From assembly GCF_001625305.1 (NCBI RefSeq), contig NW_017803865.1, positions 1,431,478 to 1,495,477 on the forward strand: DNA of 64,000 nt. Direction: 5' to 3'. Numbering within the stretch: position 1 is the first letter of the stretch; the number at the start of each line of letters is the position of its first letter. Positions 23,442 through 34,596 of this stretch are shown one piece after another. A program made the translations under genes and the position numbers. Origin of the DNA: Branchiostoma belcheri. Its lineage: Eukaryota > Chordata > Leptocardii > Amphioxiformes > Branchiostomatidae. The notes under the pieces are model-generated. The model saw only the letters and a list, made by a program, of their open reading frames with translations, was not told the origin of the DNA and made no database searches.

Positions 23442-24120
23442 GACTTGTTTTGCTGTTTGGTGCATGCCTAAGTGATTTTAAGCTGAGATGTGTCACTGTT
23501 TTAAGCATGCCTATTATAAAGTGATTTTAAGTTAGAATGTTGAACTGGTTTAAGCATGCCTAAGTGATTTTAAGGTAGAATACTTTACTGTTTTAAGCAT
23601 GCTTGAATGATTTTAAGTTAAAATGTTTTACTGTTTTAAGCATGCCTAAGTGATTTTAAGTTAAAATGTTTTACTGTTTTAAGCATGCTTACATGATTTT
23701 AAGCAAAGATGTTTTACTGTTTTAAGCATGCCTAAGTGATTTTAACTTAAAATGTTTACTGTTGTAAGCCTGCTTAAATGATTTTAAGCTATGTTTTGCT
23801 GCTTTAAGCATGCCTAAGTGATTTTAAGTGTTGATTTGGTGTTTTAAGCATGCTTAAATGATTTTAAGCTAAGATGTTTTACTGATTTTAAGTTAGAATG
23901 TTTTGGTGTTTTAAGCATGCTTAAATGATTTTAAGCTAAGATGTTTTACTGTTTTAAGCATGCCTAAGTGATTTTAAGTTAAAATGTTTTACTGTTTTAA
24001 GCATGCCAGAATGATTTTAAGTTAAAATGTTTTACTGTTTAAGCATGCTTAAATGATTTTAAGCTAAGATGTTTTACTGTTTTAAGCATGCCTAAGTGAT
24101 TTTAAAATGTTTTGGTGTTT
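23442..24120 (+). repeat. 43-bp minisatellite with alternating A/B units
   Basis: About 15 units of roughly 43 bp share TTTTAAGCATGC followed by TGATTTTAAG. Units alternate between a form with GCATGCCTAAGTG and one with GCATGCTTAAATG, giving an 86-bp higher-order repeat; a few units are shortened or degenerate. Each unit contains the palindrome GCATGC. No coding signal is present. Confidence 0.85.
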
Positions 24121-24559
24121 GAGATGGTTTATTTTAAGGACACACTTAGGTGCACTGGACATCAGGTAATAATTCTCTACTTAATCTCTAATGAGACAGT
24201 TTTGGGAGAGTAATTTTAAGTAGGATACCCAGACATGTTTAAGCATCTGATTTCTGATGCTTGAGACTTTTTTTTAAAGAATAACCAAGGCCTCACTGAC
24301 TTTACAGGAAATGGTATCCATGGCATGTTTCACCTTTTCAGTCAGTTTCAAAGAAAAAAAATGTTAGTGAATGACTTAATCATGCAAGGTAGCTGGAAAC
24401 TGAGCAGATCTATGACAAAAACAAAGGAACTTGACATAGATTGCCTCTTGTACGCATTTCATGTTTGTTGAAATAGGTATGTCAAGCTGTGTGTTTGTGT
24501 GATTTTGAAGATGAGCATGCGCATGTCTGAAAATCCAGCACATTGGTTATAGCTTGGGA

Positions 24560-25215
24560 AGGAGAGGACACCTTCAGGACATTGGTTATAATAAGTCCAA
24601 GTTCAATAGTTTGCAAAGTCCCTAGTCCGTACATCACGCAGATGGGGGAGGCGACTACGGTCTTGAAAGAGTCTAGCATGGAGCTGTCCACTATGTATGC
24701 AGAGAGGTTGTTCCACTCAAGGATGGTTCTGGTGTAGTATGCATATTTTGCAGTGTCACGGGACGGTCAGAGTGTCTTGTATTTATGGAAATGGTTGAAA
24801 CAGGCACGAGTACATGCTAGGATAAAATAGAGTGGGTGGAAGGCTACAAGACTGTTAGTTATTTTTTGTACATCATGATCAGCCGTGAATCCCAACAGCG
24901 TAATAGGAGTAGTGGCCATCTCAGGTCTTGTAGGAGGGCTGTAACGCTGACACCAGGTTGTCTGTCATGAAGCAGGCAGCTCATCTGTTAACCATTTCAA
25001 GACTTACTGTGTCTTTCGTCTGATACTGGTTTCAGATGACTGCCCCATACTCTATGGTAGAGCGGACCAGACTGAAGTTTGCCATCTCTTGCACTTTCCG
25101 GGGACAGTAACGTAGGTTACAACTAAGGAAATGGAGTTTGTGGTCGGCTCGTTTCGCTGCAGTGTTAATGTGTGCTGACCATTTCAGATTGTGGCTGATG
25201 GTATTGCTGGATACT
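24560..25215 (-). pseudogene. CR1-like LINE, C-terminal part of reverse transcriptase
   Basis: The minus-strand translation contains ISHNLKWSAHINTAAKRAD and CPRKVQEMANFSLVRSTIEYG. This corresponds to the ...ISHDLKW..HI......L.F..RNL..CP..V....Y..LVRP.LEYA block that follows the catalytic domains in CR1/Jockey-type LINEs. Downstream pieces (the WNNL-like region near 24700) are frameshifted. It is the 3' half of an element whose 5' half lies at 27256-29100 on the same strand. Confidence 0.65.
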
Positions 25216-25219
25216 TGGC

Positions 25220-27255
25220 TTGTTCTGTCTGGTGGAAGAACTCTCAACACATTTCGTACATTCCAATGAGGGGGTTCTTGTTGAGGTTGAGGAAGCCATC
25301 CGCACCTTAAAAGCAGGGAAATCACCAGGAGTCAACAACATCCCTGGAGAGCTTATCAAGCATGGTGGACCGGCTATGGTAAAGGTGCTAACTGCACTTT
25401 GCCAAAAGATCTCGGGGAAGAAAAAATGGCTAAAGAAATGGACACAATCTTTGATCATTCCACCGCCCAAGAAAGGCAACCCACGACTCTGTCAGTACTA
25501 TCGTACCATTAGCTTAATCAGCCACCCGAGTAAGGTAATGCTACGCGTCATCCTGAACAGACCCAAGCCCACCCAAAGTAGAGGAGATAATCCACTCGTT
25601 CTCATTCAAATGTACAAAATGCTGTCGCCACTCTTTACGACTAGGTATGAGCCAATCACGGACATCATCGTTGCTTTCTTCACTTTTCCACTACACTTAC
25701 TAATAGTTACTATGTTTCACGAAAAATGTACCACAAAACTAGGTTTAAATTAATGACTTGGAAGACATTATGACCGTGGTTTGGACTTTTCCCCCAAGAA
25801 ATAGAAACTTTAAAAAGCAACCCAAAACATAGCAATTTGATTACGGCAGTAGTTTTCTGTCTGGTGAAGTCAGATGGTCAGGACCTCTGACTGATCAAGT
25901 CAGATCGCTCCTGTCACTATTCTTGTATGTAATGTGAGGTGTTTCATACCTGTCGCCAAGTTCTGTAACATCCGTTACCGCTCAAGTAAGACGGTCGTGC
26001 AGTTTAGATAGTCACATATAAGACAAGAAATTGCCATTTTGATGACTTTTAGCACGTTTTCTAGGTTTTTTAGAAGAAAAGAGTGTGTGCTGTCATTTGT
26101 AGCCAGCTGAACAAATTGTTTTACAGTAATGAATGTAACATCCGTTACCGTTATTTTTACTTTCAATTTTAGTTTCTTCACCTGGTATATAAAAAGTCGC
26201 CCAGTTTTAAAATGTCCGTACATATGCCCCCTTGTTCTCAAAGGATGAAGCTAAAAACTGCAGATCTTCTTGGAGAAATAAACAAAAATGTCCGTTTTGT
26301 ACATCCGTTACCGGTAACAGAAGTCACACCTGTAGCGCAAAAGACGTAACAAGAGATTGACTTTCCCTTCCCTATGCACCATAAACATAGTAGTTCGAAA
26401 TAAAGTAGAAACATATGGATCCGAAGAAAAATAACCCTTTGTGGCGTCAACAAACTCAAATATTCTACTCTTCTTTGCTTCCAAAGATGTTTTTTTCTAC
26501 TTCTGTACACTATTCTTAGCTATCTTTGTGTTCGATACGTGTATATTTCCAAGTAAATAATGGGTTGACAAAAGTACTTTCATAGATACTGACGCCTAAA
26601 TAATGGCTTTTGAGGTGATGTCATGAATGCAAGCTTTACCGTACACCCAATTCATGCTGATGTTCCAGTGTCTTTGCTGCACTATAAATGCATTGTTTAC
26701 ATGTCTTATCTAAGTGCATAAATTTTCTGTAACTTCCCATGACAATTAAGCTGTCCTTTTTTTGGTAATCATTAATTGAGGTGCTTTCCTAAAAAATAAG
26801 GTAGGTTTGCCTGAAAAAACATCATTGATTTTTCGACCCCAAAAATCACCATTTTGTACATTTCAACGAGAACGAGCCACTCACTGAAGAACAGGTAGGC
26901 TTCAGAGCCGGAAGGAGGGGAGCAAATCTTCAACATGGGGATGCTGGTGGAGTAAGTAGAGGAAGTCTGCAGCAAACAACAATCTCTCCTGTCAAATGTC
27001 AAGCAGCGGAAGCTGACGTGGTTCGGGCACATTTGCCGTCTCAACACGCTTGCAAAGACCATTCTGCAAGGTACCGTAGCCGGAGGAAGGAAACGGGAAA
27101 GACCTGGCTAGACAACGTCAAGAAGTGGACTGACCTGAGCACAGCACAACTGATCAGGGAGGCTGAGGACAGAACAGGATGGGCCTGGATCACTGCTAGG
27201 TGTCGTGATGCCCCCACGACCTCTGAGGTCACGGGACGAGAGTGAGTGAGTGAGT
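25220..27255 (+). pseudogene. 5'-truncated LINE reverse transcriptase, interrupted
   Basis: The translation VEEAIRTLKAGKSPGVNNIP, then IKHGGPAMVKVLTALCQKI and YYRTISLISHPSKVMLRVIL (25270-25570), matches the N-terminal reverse transcriptase blocks of a LINE family common in marine invertebrates. The next block, EPLTEEQVGFRAGRRG, appears only at about 26870. The C-terminal RKLTWFGHICRLNTLAKTIL follows at about 27003, then WLDNVKKWTDLSTAQLIREA in another frame, ending with GAGTGAGTGAG. The segment 25570-26870 is foreign or rearranged. The YxDD catalytic block is absent and at least one frameshift is present, so the copy is dead. Confidence 0.72.
25570..26870. other. Unidentified segment within the plus-strand LINE
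   Basis: About 1.3 kb with no reverse transcriptase similarity separates two blocks that are close neighbours in intact relatives. It contains three copies of a CATCCGTTACCG-like motif (near 25968, 26131 and 26303). Terminal inverted repeats and a target duplication were not found by eye. It may be an inserted element, or LINE sequence replaced by rearrangement. Confidence 0.4.
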
Positions 27256-29100
27256 GAGTGGTTCATGTTCTGCATAATGGACATTTTGTCGCACTTCTTT
27301 GTGTTGAACTTCATACCTTGCTGGTGAGTATTTGCTGTGCACATGGACCTGTCTTCACGATGGTCAGATTTGGGCCCAAAAGTCCCACTCCGCTACTATG
27401 GAGATCGAATCCCCCGAACCTGCGAATCTTGTTCGATATGACGTCATTCGAATAGAGCGGGCGTTCGATCTGGGGTTACCCGCGGTCATTTACAGTAAAG
27501 TCGCTACAACCGGCTACTTCAAGCCCTTTTTTACTTGGGAACCACGGAACAGGAAAAATCCACCTTTCCACAAATATGAACCGTTTTCAAAACATTACAT
27601 CTATGCCGTGATTTTATTGTGGATATGTAACATGTAACGAAGCTACTGCCGTCATCGTGGGTGACCTTGAAGGTCAGAATTCTTGTTGACGCTGTTTTAA
27701 AATCCTGGTCCCCATATCCAAGTGGCACAGCATGCGTGCAAACATGGTATTTTAACCGCTCCCAAAAATCGCTCAAATTACCTCATTGAGGGCTTGGGAG
27801 AACGATTTCCGCAGATTTCTGTCTTAGGAATTTTTTTAATATGGCCGCGATTATGAATTATCGGTATTTAAAGTTAAAACACTGCGTTTTTAGCTCTTCT
27901 TTTGACTGTAAGTCGAGTTTTAGTTAAAAAATAAAAAATCCTAAGACAGAAAGTTTAAATTTACTGTAATATTTTTAAAAATCCCAAAATCTAACCTTAT
28001 TTCTAATTTTCGGGGCCTCTTAAAATCAGTTGTTTGGTTCTCGTGAACCCTTTTTGAAATCCGAAATTGATCTCATTTGGAAGCAAATGTACACAAAGTG
28101 GAGCAAAGGCAGTGCAAGAATAACATTTGAGGTAAACATAATCACTTATTACATTTTATTTTGACGAGTATTTAGTCTCCAAGTACTTTTGTTTATTTTC
28201 AAATTTTACCCGTTGCCCCCGGGCCGGCCCGGGACTCCCGCGCGGCCACGTTCGAACACGTTCTGTAACCCGATACCGCCCTAGTAATGCGACTTTTAGC
28301 CTAGCAACCGACCGCCGTGCTTGGAGGAACGATCTAATCCATTGGTGGATGGGACCTCCAATGCCATACAGTGCAAGTTTAAAGAGGAATCTCATGTGGC
28401 ATTGTGTCAAAGGTACAACCGAAATCCAGGATCCCCACGTCTACCTGCGTCTTCTTGTCTAAGCTGACACAAAATCGTAGATGGTGAGAAGCAGCTGAGT
28501 TTCACTAGAAAGGGCTATGTGGAAACCATGTTGGAAAACTGAGAAGACTGTTTTTCTCAAGGTGGCACAGAATGTGTTTGCATAAGACATGATCCATTAG
28601 TTTGGAAATAACACAAGTCAACAAAACGAGCGTGTAATTCCCCGGGTCATGTACTCCACCCTTCTTGAAGACATGGCCTTGGTCCAATCTTTGGGGACGT
28701 GCCCATGTTGCAGTGACTGGTTGAAAAGTGCTGCAAGTACGGGGAATAAGTCACTGGCCAGTTCCTTCCGGGCATCATTCGGGATCCCATCCGGTCCAGA
28801 TGCCTTGTTGGATTTACATCTTTCAGGACTTTTAGCACAACAGCAGAATGCAGATTTGAGATGAGAGGGTGGGGAGAACCATCCAGGAAACTAAGCTGGA
28901 GTCCTTAGAAGTGAAGACAGACTTGAATTCTTGTAGCAAGATGTAAGCTTTGTCCTTGTCCCCTGAGAACAGATTTCCATTGCTTGAGGGGCCTGCCTTT
29001 TGAACTTCCAAAGGTGGCACCCAGCACGCTTGAGGTCTCGTGCAGTCTCCTTTTTCACGTTCAAAGACTTTTTTGCTTTCTTGTACAATTTCAATTCAAT
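27256..29100 (-). pseudogene. CR1-like LINE, N-terminal part of reverse transcriptase
   Basis: Read from 29100 downward: an LYKKAKKSLNVKKETARDLK-like pre-RT region; LEDVNPT..D..GSRM (near 28800); CLQEG and VFKKGGVHDPGNYTLVLLTC (near 28680-28590); ISKLMDHVLCKHI; then LDF..TFDTMPHE and LYGIGGPIHQWIRSFLQ (near 28440-28300). After a gap of about 1 kb without RT similarity, GMKFNTKKCDKMSIMQN appears at 27315-27260. These are successive blocks of a CR1/Jockey-type polymerase. Frameshifts and the missing YxDD region make it a pseudogene. It resumes at 25215. Confidence 0.68.
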
Positions 29101-29269
29101 TTTTCAATTTTATTCAATCCAACAAAATTGTACAAAAGTTGGGAATGCTGTATTATGTATTCAATTTTTACAATTGTTGTCTTGCCCTTCAGATCAATGT
29201 TCATCCAGGGAAGGATGTAAACTTGGACCTAGGATAGTTGGAAGGAGAAGACGGCTTCAGGACTGATTC

Positions 29270-30720
29270 CAGCCTAGGATAGTAGGATGGGAGAGAACTT
29301 GGCATGGGATGGAAAGGACAACTTTTGGATTTTCAAGCCTGGGAAAGAAAGGACAAGTTTAGTACGTCCCTTGGAACCAAAACAGATATATGGCTGATCA
29401 ATGGCTTTTGTTTTTATTTCAGAACAGACGAGTGTATGGTTTTGTATGACTATGATAAGATGGTTTCTGAGAGGACCTTGCTTTCTTAATAATATAGTAC
29501 TTACAGAATATCACTCTTCAGTGTTGCACAGGAAAGCAGAGAACTGAGTGTGTTGGCAACACTGACTTTCACTCAAGTTTCAGCACCATTTGGTTAATAA
29601 AATACAATATGTTTTTTTGATTGGGTTAATAACTTTGACCCATTTTAATTCAGTGCAGTTCCTTATATACAGCACTTGTAAGACAAAATTCGACAATGAC
29701 GTGGAAAATGTTAATACATGTACATGTTTTAGGCTACTGAAATCCTACTGAATAGGGAAAAGATTATTATGGTAGGTTCATAGCTATGTAAATGAGAATA
29801 TGACAGTGAAATTAATTTCCATTTGCATTTTTTCAGATACAGCTGGCATGGCCAAGTGAAGATCTGAGGGATATGCAATGAATGCAGTGGTCTGCAGTAG
29901 TCTGCCTACCTGGAACGTGGGTATCCCGCAAATGAGAGGTCGTACAAAATTGAGGTCAGTACAGAGCAGTTCTAACAGCAGTTACTGCCAAACATTTAAA
30001 ATGTATATTGGCTACTCATGAAATGATGGTCTAAAGAGTTGAAGGTCCTCTGTAAGTATCAGACCTGGTGCACGGTAATCACCTGCATGAATTTAATGTT
30101 CAAAGATAGTTGAGAACTAACTATTTATATACATGCCATTCTGTTTCCTTATAGGTTGAAACTGCTGGAGAACAGGCCGGGGTCTTCCACAGAAGAGAAA
30201 AATGACAGAATAGTGACAAAAGAGAATAGTGACAAGTCAACCTTCATCTCCAGAACACAGTCTTAGTAGACATGCTTAAAAACCTAAAAAATTGATAATG
30301 TATATCTTCATATGTCGCCTAACAGTGACAAATTACATGTACTGGTTGGTTTACTCTTACTTGAAGTCAGATACATTCATATATATGGTGAGTAGGTTCT
30401 CTAATTGAGGTTACATAATACAACCCAAAACTAGGGTGTCTAATATGGCACAAGTTACCATTGTGACTGACGTCTGGCCCAGGTCATTGACTTTATTTCT
30501 TCAGAACAGGAGAAATTGAGCAAAACAAGTTTTCCTTCTGCATAGGTAAGCATAAAGCAACTTCAAATACATTCATCTCTTTTCTCAATACATTCATCTC
30601 TTTTCCTGATAGCTTTTATAGCTGATTTGTTTTCATAGCTTGGAATCCATCCTTACGATTGCCCGTACCAGCAGTCACCACCTATTGGTAGCAATGGCTC
30701 ATAGAACCAGCAATAGCGCT
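29270..30720. other. Non-coding stretch with isolated splice-like sites
   Basis: No gene is recognised. Acceptor-like sites with good pyrimidine tracts occur near 29837 and 30154, but the sequences after them have stops in the frames I checked. They could belong to a non-coding transcript. Confidence 0.3.
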
Positions 30721-30724
30721 TCTC

Positions 30725-31048
30725 AATGGACCTATCACATTATTACGTCACATTTTGTTTACCTGTTCTAAAGAACATTCTAGAACGGTCAGTTAAAGAA
30801 TGAAGATCATTTCAAAGTTTTCAAAGTCAGGTATGTTTGATTTTTGCTGCGTCTAGTTTTGTTGACACAGCATTACATGCCGCATGGGTGATTTAGTTGT
30901 GACAGTAGACGAGACTAGTACTGTATTAAGGCCTTATATTAAGCCTTACGCTACACAAACACACACTGCACTACGTACCCCTGTACATCGATTGACCGGC
31001 ATTCATTGCGGTAAACAAACTGTGACGTAATAATGTGATAGGTCCATT
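30725..31048. mobile_element. MITE with about 38-bp terminal inverted repeats
   Basis: The left end 30725-30762 (starts AATGGACCTATCACATTATT) and the right end 31011-31048 are inverted copies with few mismatches. The roughly 250-bp interior has no open frame of note. The length and structure are typical of a non-autonomous DNA transposon. No clear target duplication beyond the arms. Confidence 0.8.
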
Positions 31049-31124
31049 ATTAGCCCTAAGTCACAGTTGTCATTGTGTATTTTTCAACCAAAAGATGGCC
31101 TATTGAATTACATTTTTTAGTGTT

Positions 31125-31802
31125 TTCATATAAAACTAGAGTTCCACGATCTCATACCTTCGCCAAATGATGTTACCCTTAGGCCTAGACGAATGTTGAC
31201 GATTCGCATTAATTATGCAAATTAGGCATTCATTTGCATAAACACTACCTGCCAATGTTCTTCTTCACAATTACACATGCCACACGTTTGAATAATCTAT
31301 CAAGGAAGGTAGCAGATTTATAGCATTTCCTCGTTAATTATGCTAATTAGCTGCTGATTCGCATAACTATCATTTTCATATGTCAAGCATTCTTTAAGGT
31401 ACCCACATACCAAAAATCATGATGATCCGTCAATCGGTTCTTGAGTTATCCTCCTTCAAATATTTTTCAACGAATGCTTCTGCAGTTCCAGAACAAGCCG
31501 CTAGGGGGTCCAAACCCATGTCACTTCTTCCCCAGCCAAAGAGCTACTTACCATCCAAATTCAGTGACCCTACCATGTCCAGATCACGAGATATCAAAAC
31601 CGGACGTTCAGCTGCAGTACCATAACAAGTTGCCAGGAGGTCCAAAATCTAATCAGTTCCAGGTCTCATCAAAACCTACCCACCTACCAAATATAAAGAC
31701 AATCCATCTTAGCCTTCTTGAGTTATCGTGTTGACACACACACACACACACAGACAGACACACGAACACCAACGAAAACATAACCTTCTTGGCGAAGGTA
31801 AC
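31125..31802. mobile_element. Repeat with TACCTTCGCCAA inverted ends
   Basis: TACCTTCGCCAA at 31155-31166 is inverted at 31789-31800 (TTGGCGAAGGTA). The motif GAGTTCCACGATCTCATACC precedes the left end, and a CTTGAGTTATCGTGTTGAC block plus a CA run precedes the right end. The element at 61021-62169 shares these blocks, so this is a dispersed repeat family. The two open frames near 31419-31734 lie within repeat sequence and are not treated as genes. Confidence 0.7.
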
Positions 31803-32858
31803 AATTGAGGAAAAAAAATTGCCAGCTCATGATAGCAAGAAAGGTGCACAAGTTAAGGAACAGCAAAGTACAAATCTGGCATTGATTTGTGAAAATGGTA
31901 AGGCCTAGGAAAATTAATACTGTTATATGTATGGTCCTGAAAATATCACGGACTGTTTGTTCTAGCCTGTATAATAACACAAGCGCGACTGTTTAGCGGG
32001 CAAGGGTAGAAATTACTAGAAGACAATGTATAGGGATTCATGGACAGTTCTTTTTTTACATTTACCCAAAGTGATCCAAAATGTACAGTTAATGTAACAC
32101 TGATTTGTCCAGTACAGACTCACCCGGAGTCTTTTGTTTGTACTCGAACCAAAATGTCAGGTCTAGTTCTGATTCCGTCTAGTATACCAGTACGCACAAA
32201 GGAAAATTTTATGCCTCTTGGCTAGGGTCTTTTTTTTTTTGCTTGATTCGGTCAGAATACCAGAAACACATGTTTCCTAGGTCTAGAACTGTAACACAAA
32301 ATAAACTTAACTAATGGAAAGACAGCTAGGGTTGTTTGAAGTGTTGAATGTAGTGCTGTAGAAAAATTGCAATTCAAGACATACTATTTGGGAACTGAAC
32401 AACTTTGTGTTAGTAGGTATGGATGGCTCATTCTTACTAAAATGTACAGAATTCCGGTAGAAGTAAACTGATAAGTTAAACATGTATTTAAACTTAAGCT
32501 AATCGATATATCTTACTAAAACAAGCTACTATGTCATGTGAGATACCTGACTTGGAGTTGTTGTTGTTGTAATTTCTTACTTAATTTAAATGCCACCTAG
32601 GCGAGCTAGGAGTATTTCCATAGTACATTGATTCCCAAACACAACTTGTTAAATACTGGCTTAGATTTTGGAAAATAACCTTTCATCAATCAGTACGGAA
32701 GCCTTTATTGTTACAGTATTGTAACAAGACCAAATTAAAATATCAGTTTGCAATAGAGAGAGGTCATATACCAGCTAATCAGAGACAATGTCCCTCATGT
32801 ATTTATAGGTAGATAGAAAGGACAAGTCATTAGAAAATGATACTCATAGACATCATGT
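31803..32858. other. Non-coding spacer
   Basis: I see no gene. AT-rich sequence with a T run near 32230 and short GTT repeats near 32560. Nothing here resembles the repeat families elsewhere in the window. Confidence 0.4.
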
Positions 32859-34282
32859 GCTCTTTATGTTCATGTCCCTATAGTAGTAGTACATGTAGTT
32901 TCTTAGTTTCATACATTGTTCCACCATGTACAACTGTGCAGCAATAAAGTTCATTCATGATGACAATGATTCTGTCTATCGCAGTATCTTTTCTTTTTTA
33001 TTATTGGTAGTGCATTTGTACTAGTATACTTGTAGGAAAAGTTGTTGAATCAAACCTGTTTTATTGAGCTGTAATATATTTTAGCCTGACTGAACCTCGC
33101 TTTTCGTCCGCTTTCTTATTAGTGAGTATATTTTATCTATTCCTAGAAGTGGTCATGTTTGATTAGAAAAATGGGCTAAATGACACCAAAAGAAATCCCA
33201 AAAATCAATGACAAGTCATCCAACGTATGTGAAGAATAAAACAAATGTAAATAACTTGGTTTGTTTTTGGTATTTCTGGCAACAATAGTAAGAAGCAAGT
33301 TTCCTTTTAGATAAGGAATAAAGATAACGAAAAATACCAACAAAGGCGCTTCCGCCCAGGGAAGGTAGGGGGCGCAATTGAGTGGATACAACTACTGAGT
33401 GTGGGAGGCGTGGCATACCAGTGGAGGCGTGGTTTATTTGCATATCTGCGTCGGGTACTAATTAGGTCTGCAGACGACATCGAAAATATTCGACGTCGAA
33501 AATCGTCGATGCACGCAACGAAACGAAACGTCGAAACTGCCGATACAAACATCGACGAAACATACATCGAAACACACATCGAAAACATCGAAACACACAT
33601 CGAAAACATCGAAAATGTCCGTCGTTGTACGTCAGGATTTTTCGACGTCGAAAACATCGAAAAGTAGGTTCGATAGATAACAAATTTTTCGGAACAAAAA
33701 TCGGTAAGGAAAGGCCGTAAAGTTCAATAACTCNGCTCTTTATGTTCATGTCCCTATAGTAGTAGTACATGTAGTTCTTAGTTTCATACATTGTTCCAAC
33801 CATGTACAACTGTGCAGCAATAAAGTTCATTCATGATGACAATGATTCTGTCTATCGCAGTATCTTTTCTTTTTTATTATTGGTAGTGCATTTGTACTAG
33901 TATACTTGTAGGAAAAGCTGTTGAATCAAACCTGTTTTATTGAGCTGTAATATATTTTAGCCTGACTGAACCTCGCTTTTCGTCCGCTTTCTTATTAGTG
34001 AGTATATTTTATCTATTCCTAGAAGTGGTCATGTTTGATTAGAAAAATCGGCTAAATGACACCAAAAGAAATCCCAAAAATCAATGACAAGTCATCCAAC
34101 GTATGTGAAGAATAAAACAAATGTAAATAACTTGGTTTGTTTTTGGTATTTCTGGCAACAATAGTAAGAAGCAAGTTTCCTTTTAGATAAGGAATAAAGA
34201 TAACGAAAAATACCAACAAAGGCGCTTCCGCCCAGGGAAGGTAGGGGGCGCAATTGAGTGGATACAACTACTGAGTGTGGGA

Positions 34283-34319
34283 GGCGTGGCATACCAGTGG
34301 AGGCGTGGTTTATTTGCAT
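34283..34319 (+). promoter_or_regulatory. Candidate promoter: two GGCGTGG boxes and an octamer
   Basis: GGCGTGG occurs at 34283-34289 and 34302-34308, followed by the POU octamer ATTTGCAT at 34312-34319, about 280 bases upstream of an open reading frame. The same set is present in the other copy of the duplication (near 33407-33443). The spacing looks promoter-like, but this is motif reading only. Confidence 0.25.
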
Positions 34320-34377
34320 ATCTGCGTCGGGTACTAATTAGGTCTGCAGACGACATCGAAAATATTCGACGTCGAAA

Positions 34378-34550
34378 ATCGTCGATGCACGCAACGAAAC
34401 GAAACGTCGAAACTGCCGATACAAACATCGACGAAACATACATCGAAACACACATCGAAAACATCGAAACACACATCGAAAACATCGAAAATGTCCGTCG
34501 TTGTACGTCGGGATTTTTCGACGTCGAAAACATCGAAAAGTAGGTTCGAT
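34378..34550 (+). repeat. TCGA-rich short repeat block
   Basis: Many copies of ACATCGAAA and CGTCGAAA are packed into about 170 bases, including two tandem copies of CACACATCGAAAACATCGAA. The block also exists at 33502-33665 in the first copy of the duplication. It gives open frames on both strands because of its composition; I regard those as artefacts. Confidence 0.7.
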
Positions 34551-34596
34551 AAATAACAAATTTTTCGGAACAAAAATCGGTAAGGAAAGGCCGTAA

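Noticed and set aside
23442..24120. CRISPR-like array
   Set aside because: Units are contiguous without unique spacers and the genome is animal; it is a minisatellite.
31419..31734. Two overlapping open frames of 68 and 97 residues
   Set aside because: They lie within a dispersed repeat shared with 61021-62169 and have no splice or domain support.
33307..33830. Minus-strand frames of FRCFRCVF-type Cys/Arg/Phe repeats
   Set aside because: Antisense reading of the TCGA-rich block; all frames are open there because of composition, and one spans the N.
33401..34543. Plus-strand 88-residue frames with ETHIENIE repeats (two copies)
   Set aside because: Same low-complexity block; no splice or start support, and duplicated by the probable assembly join.
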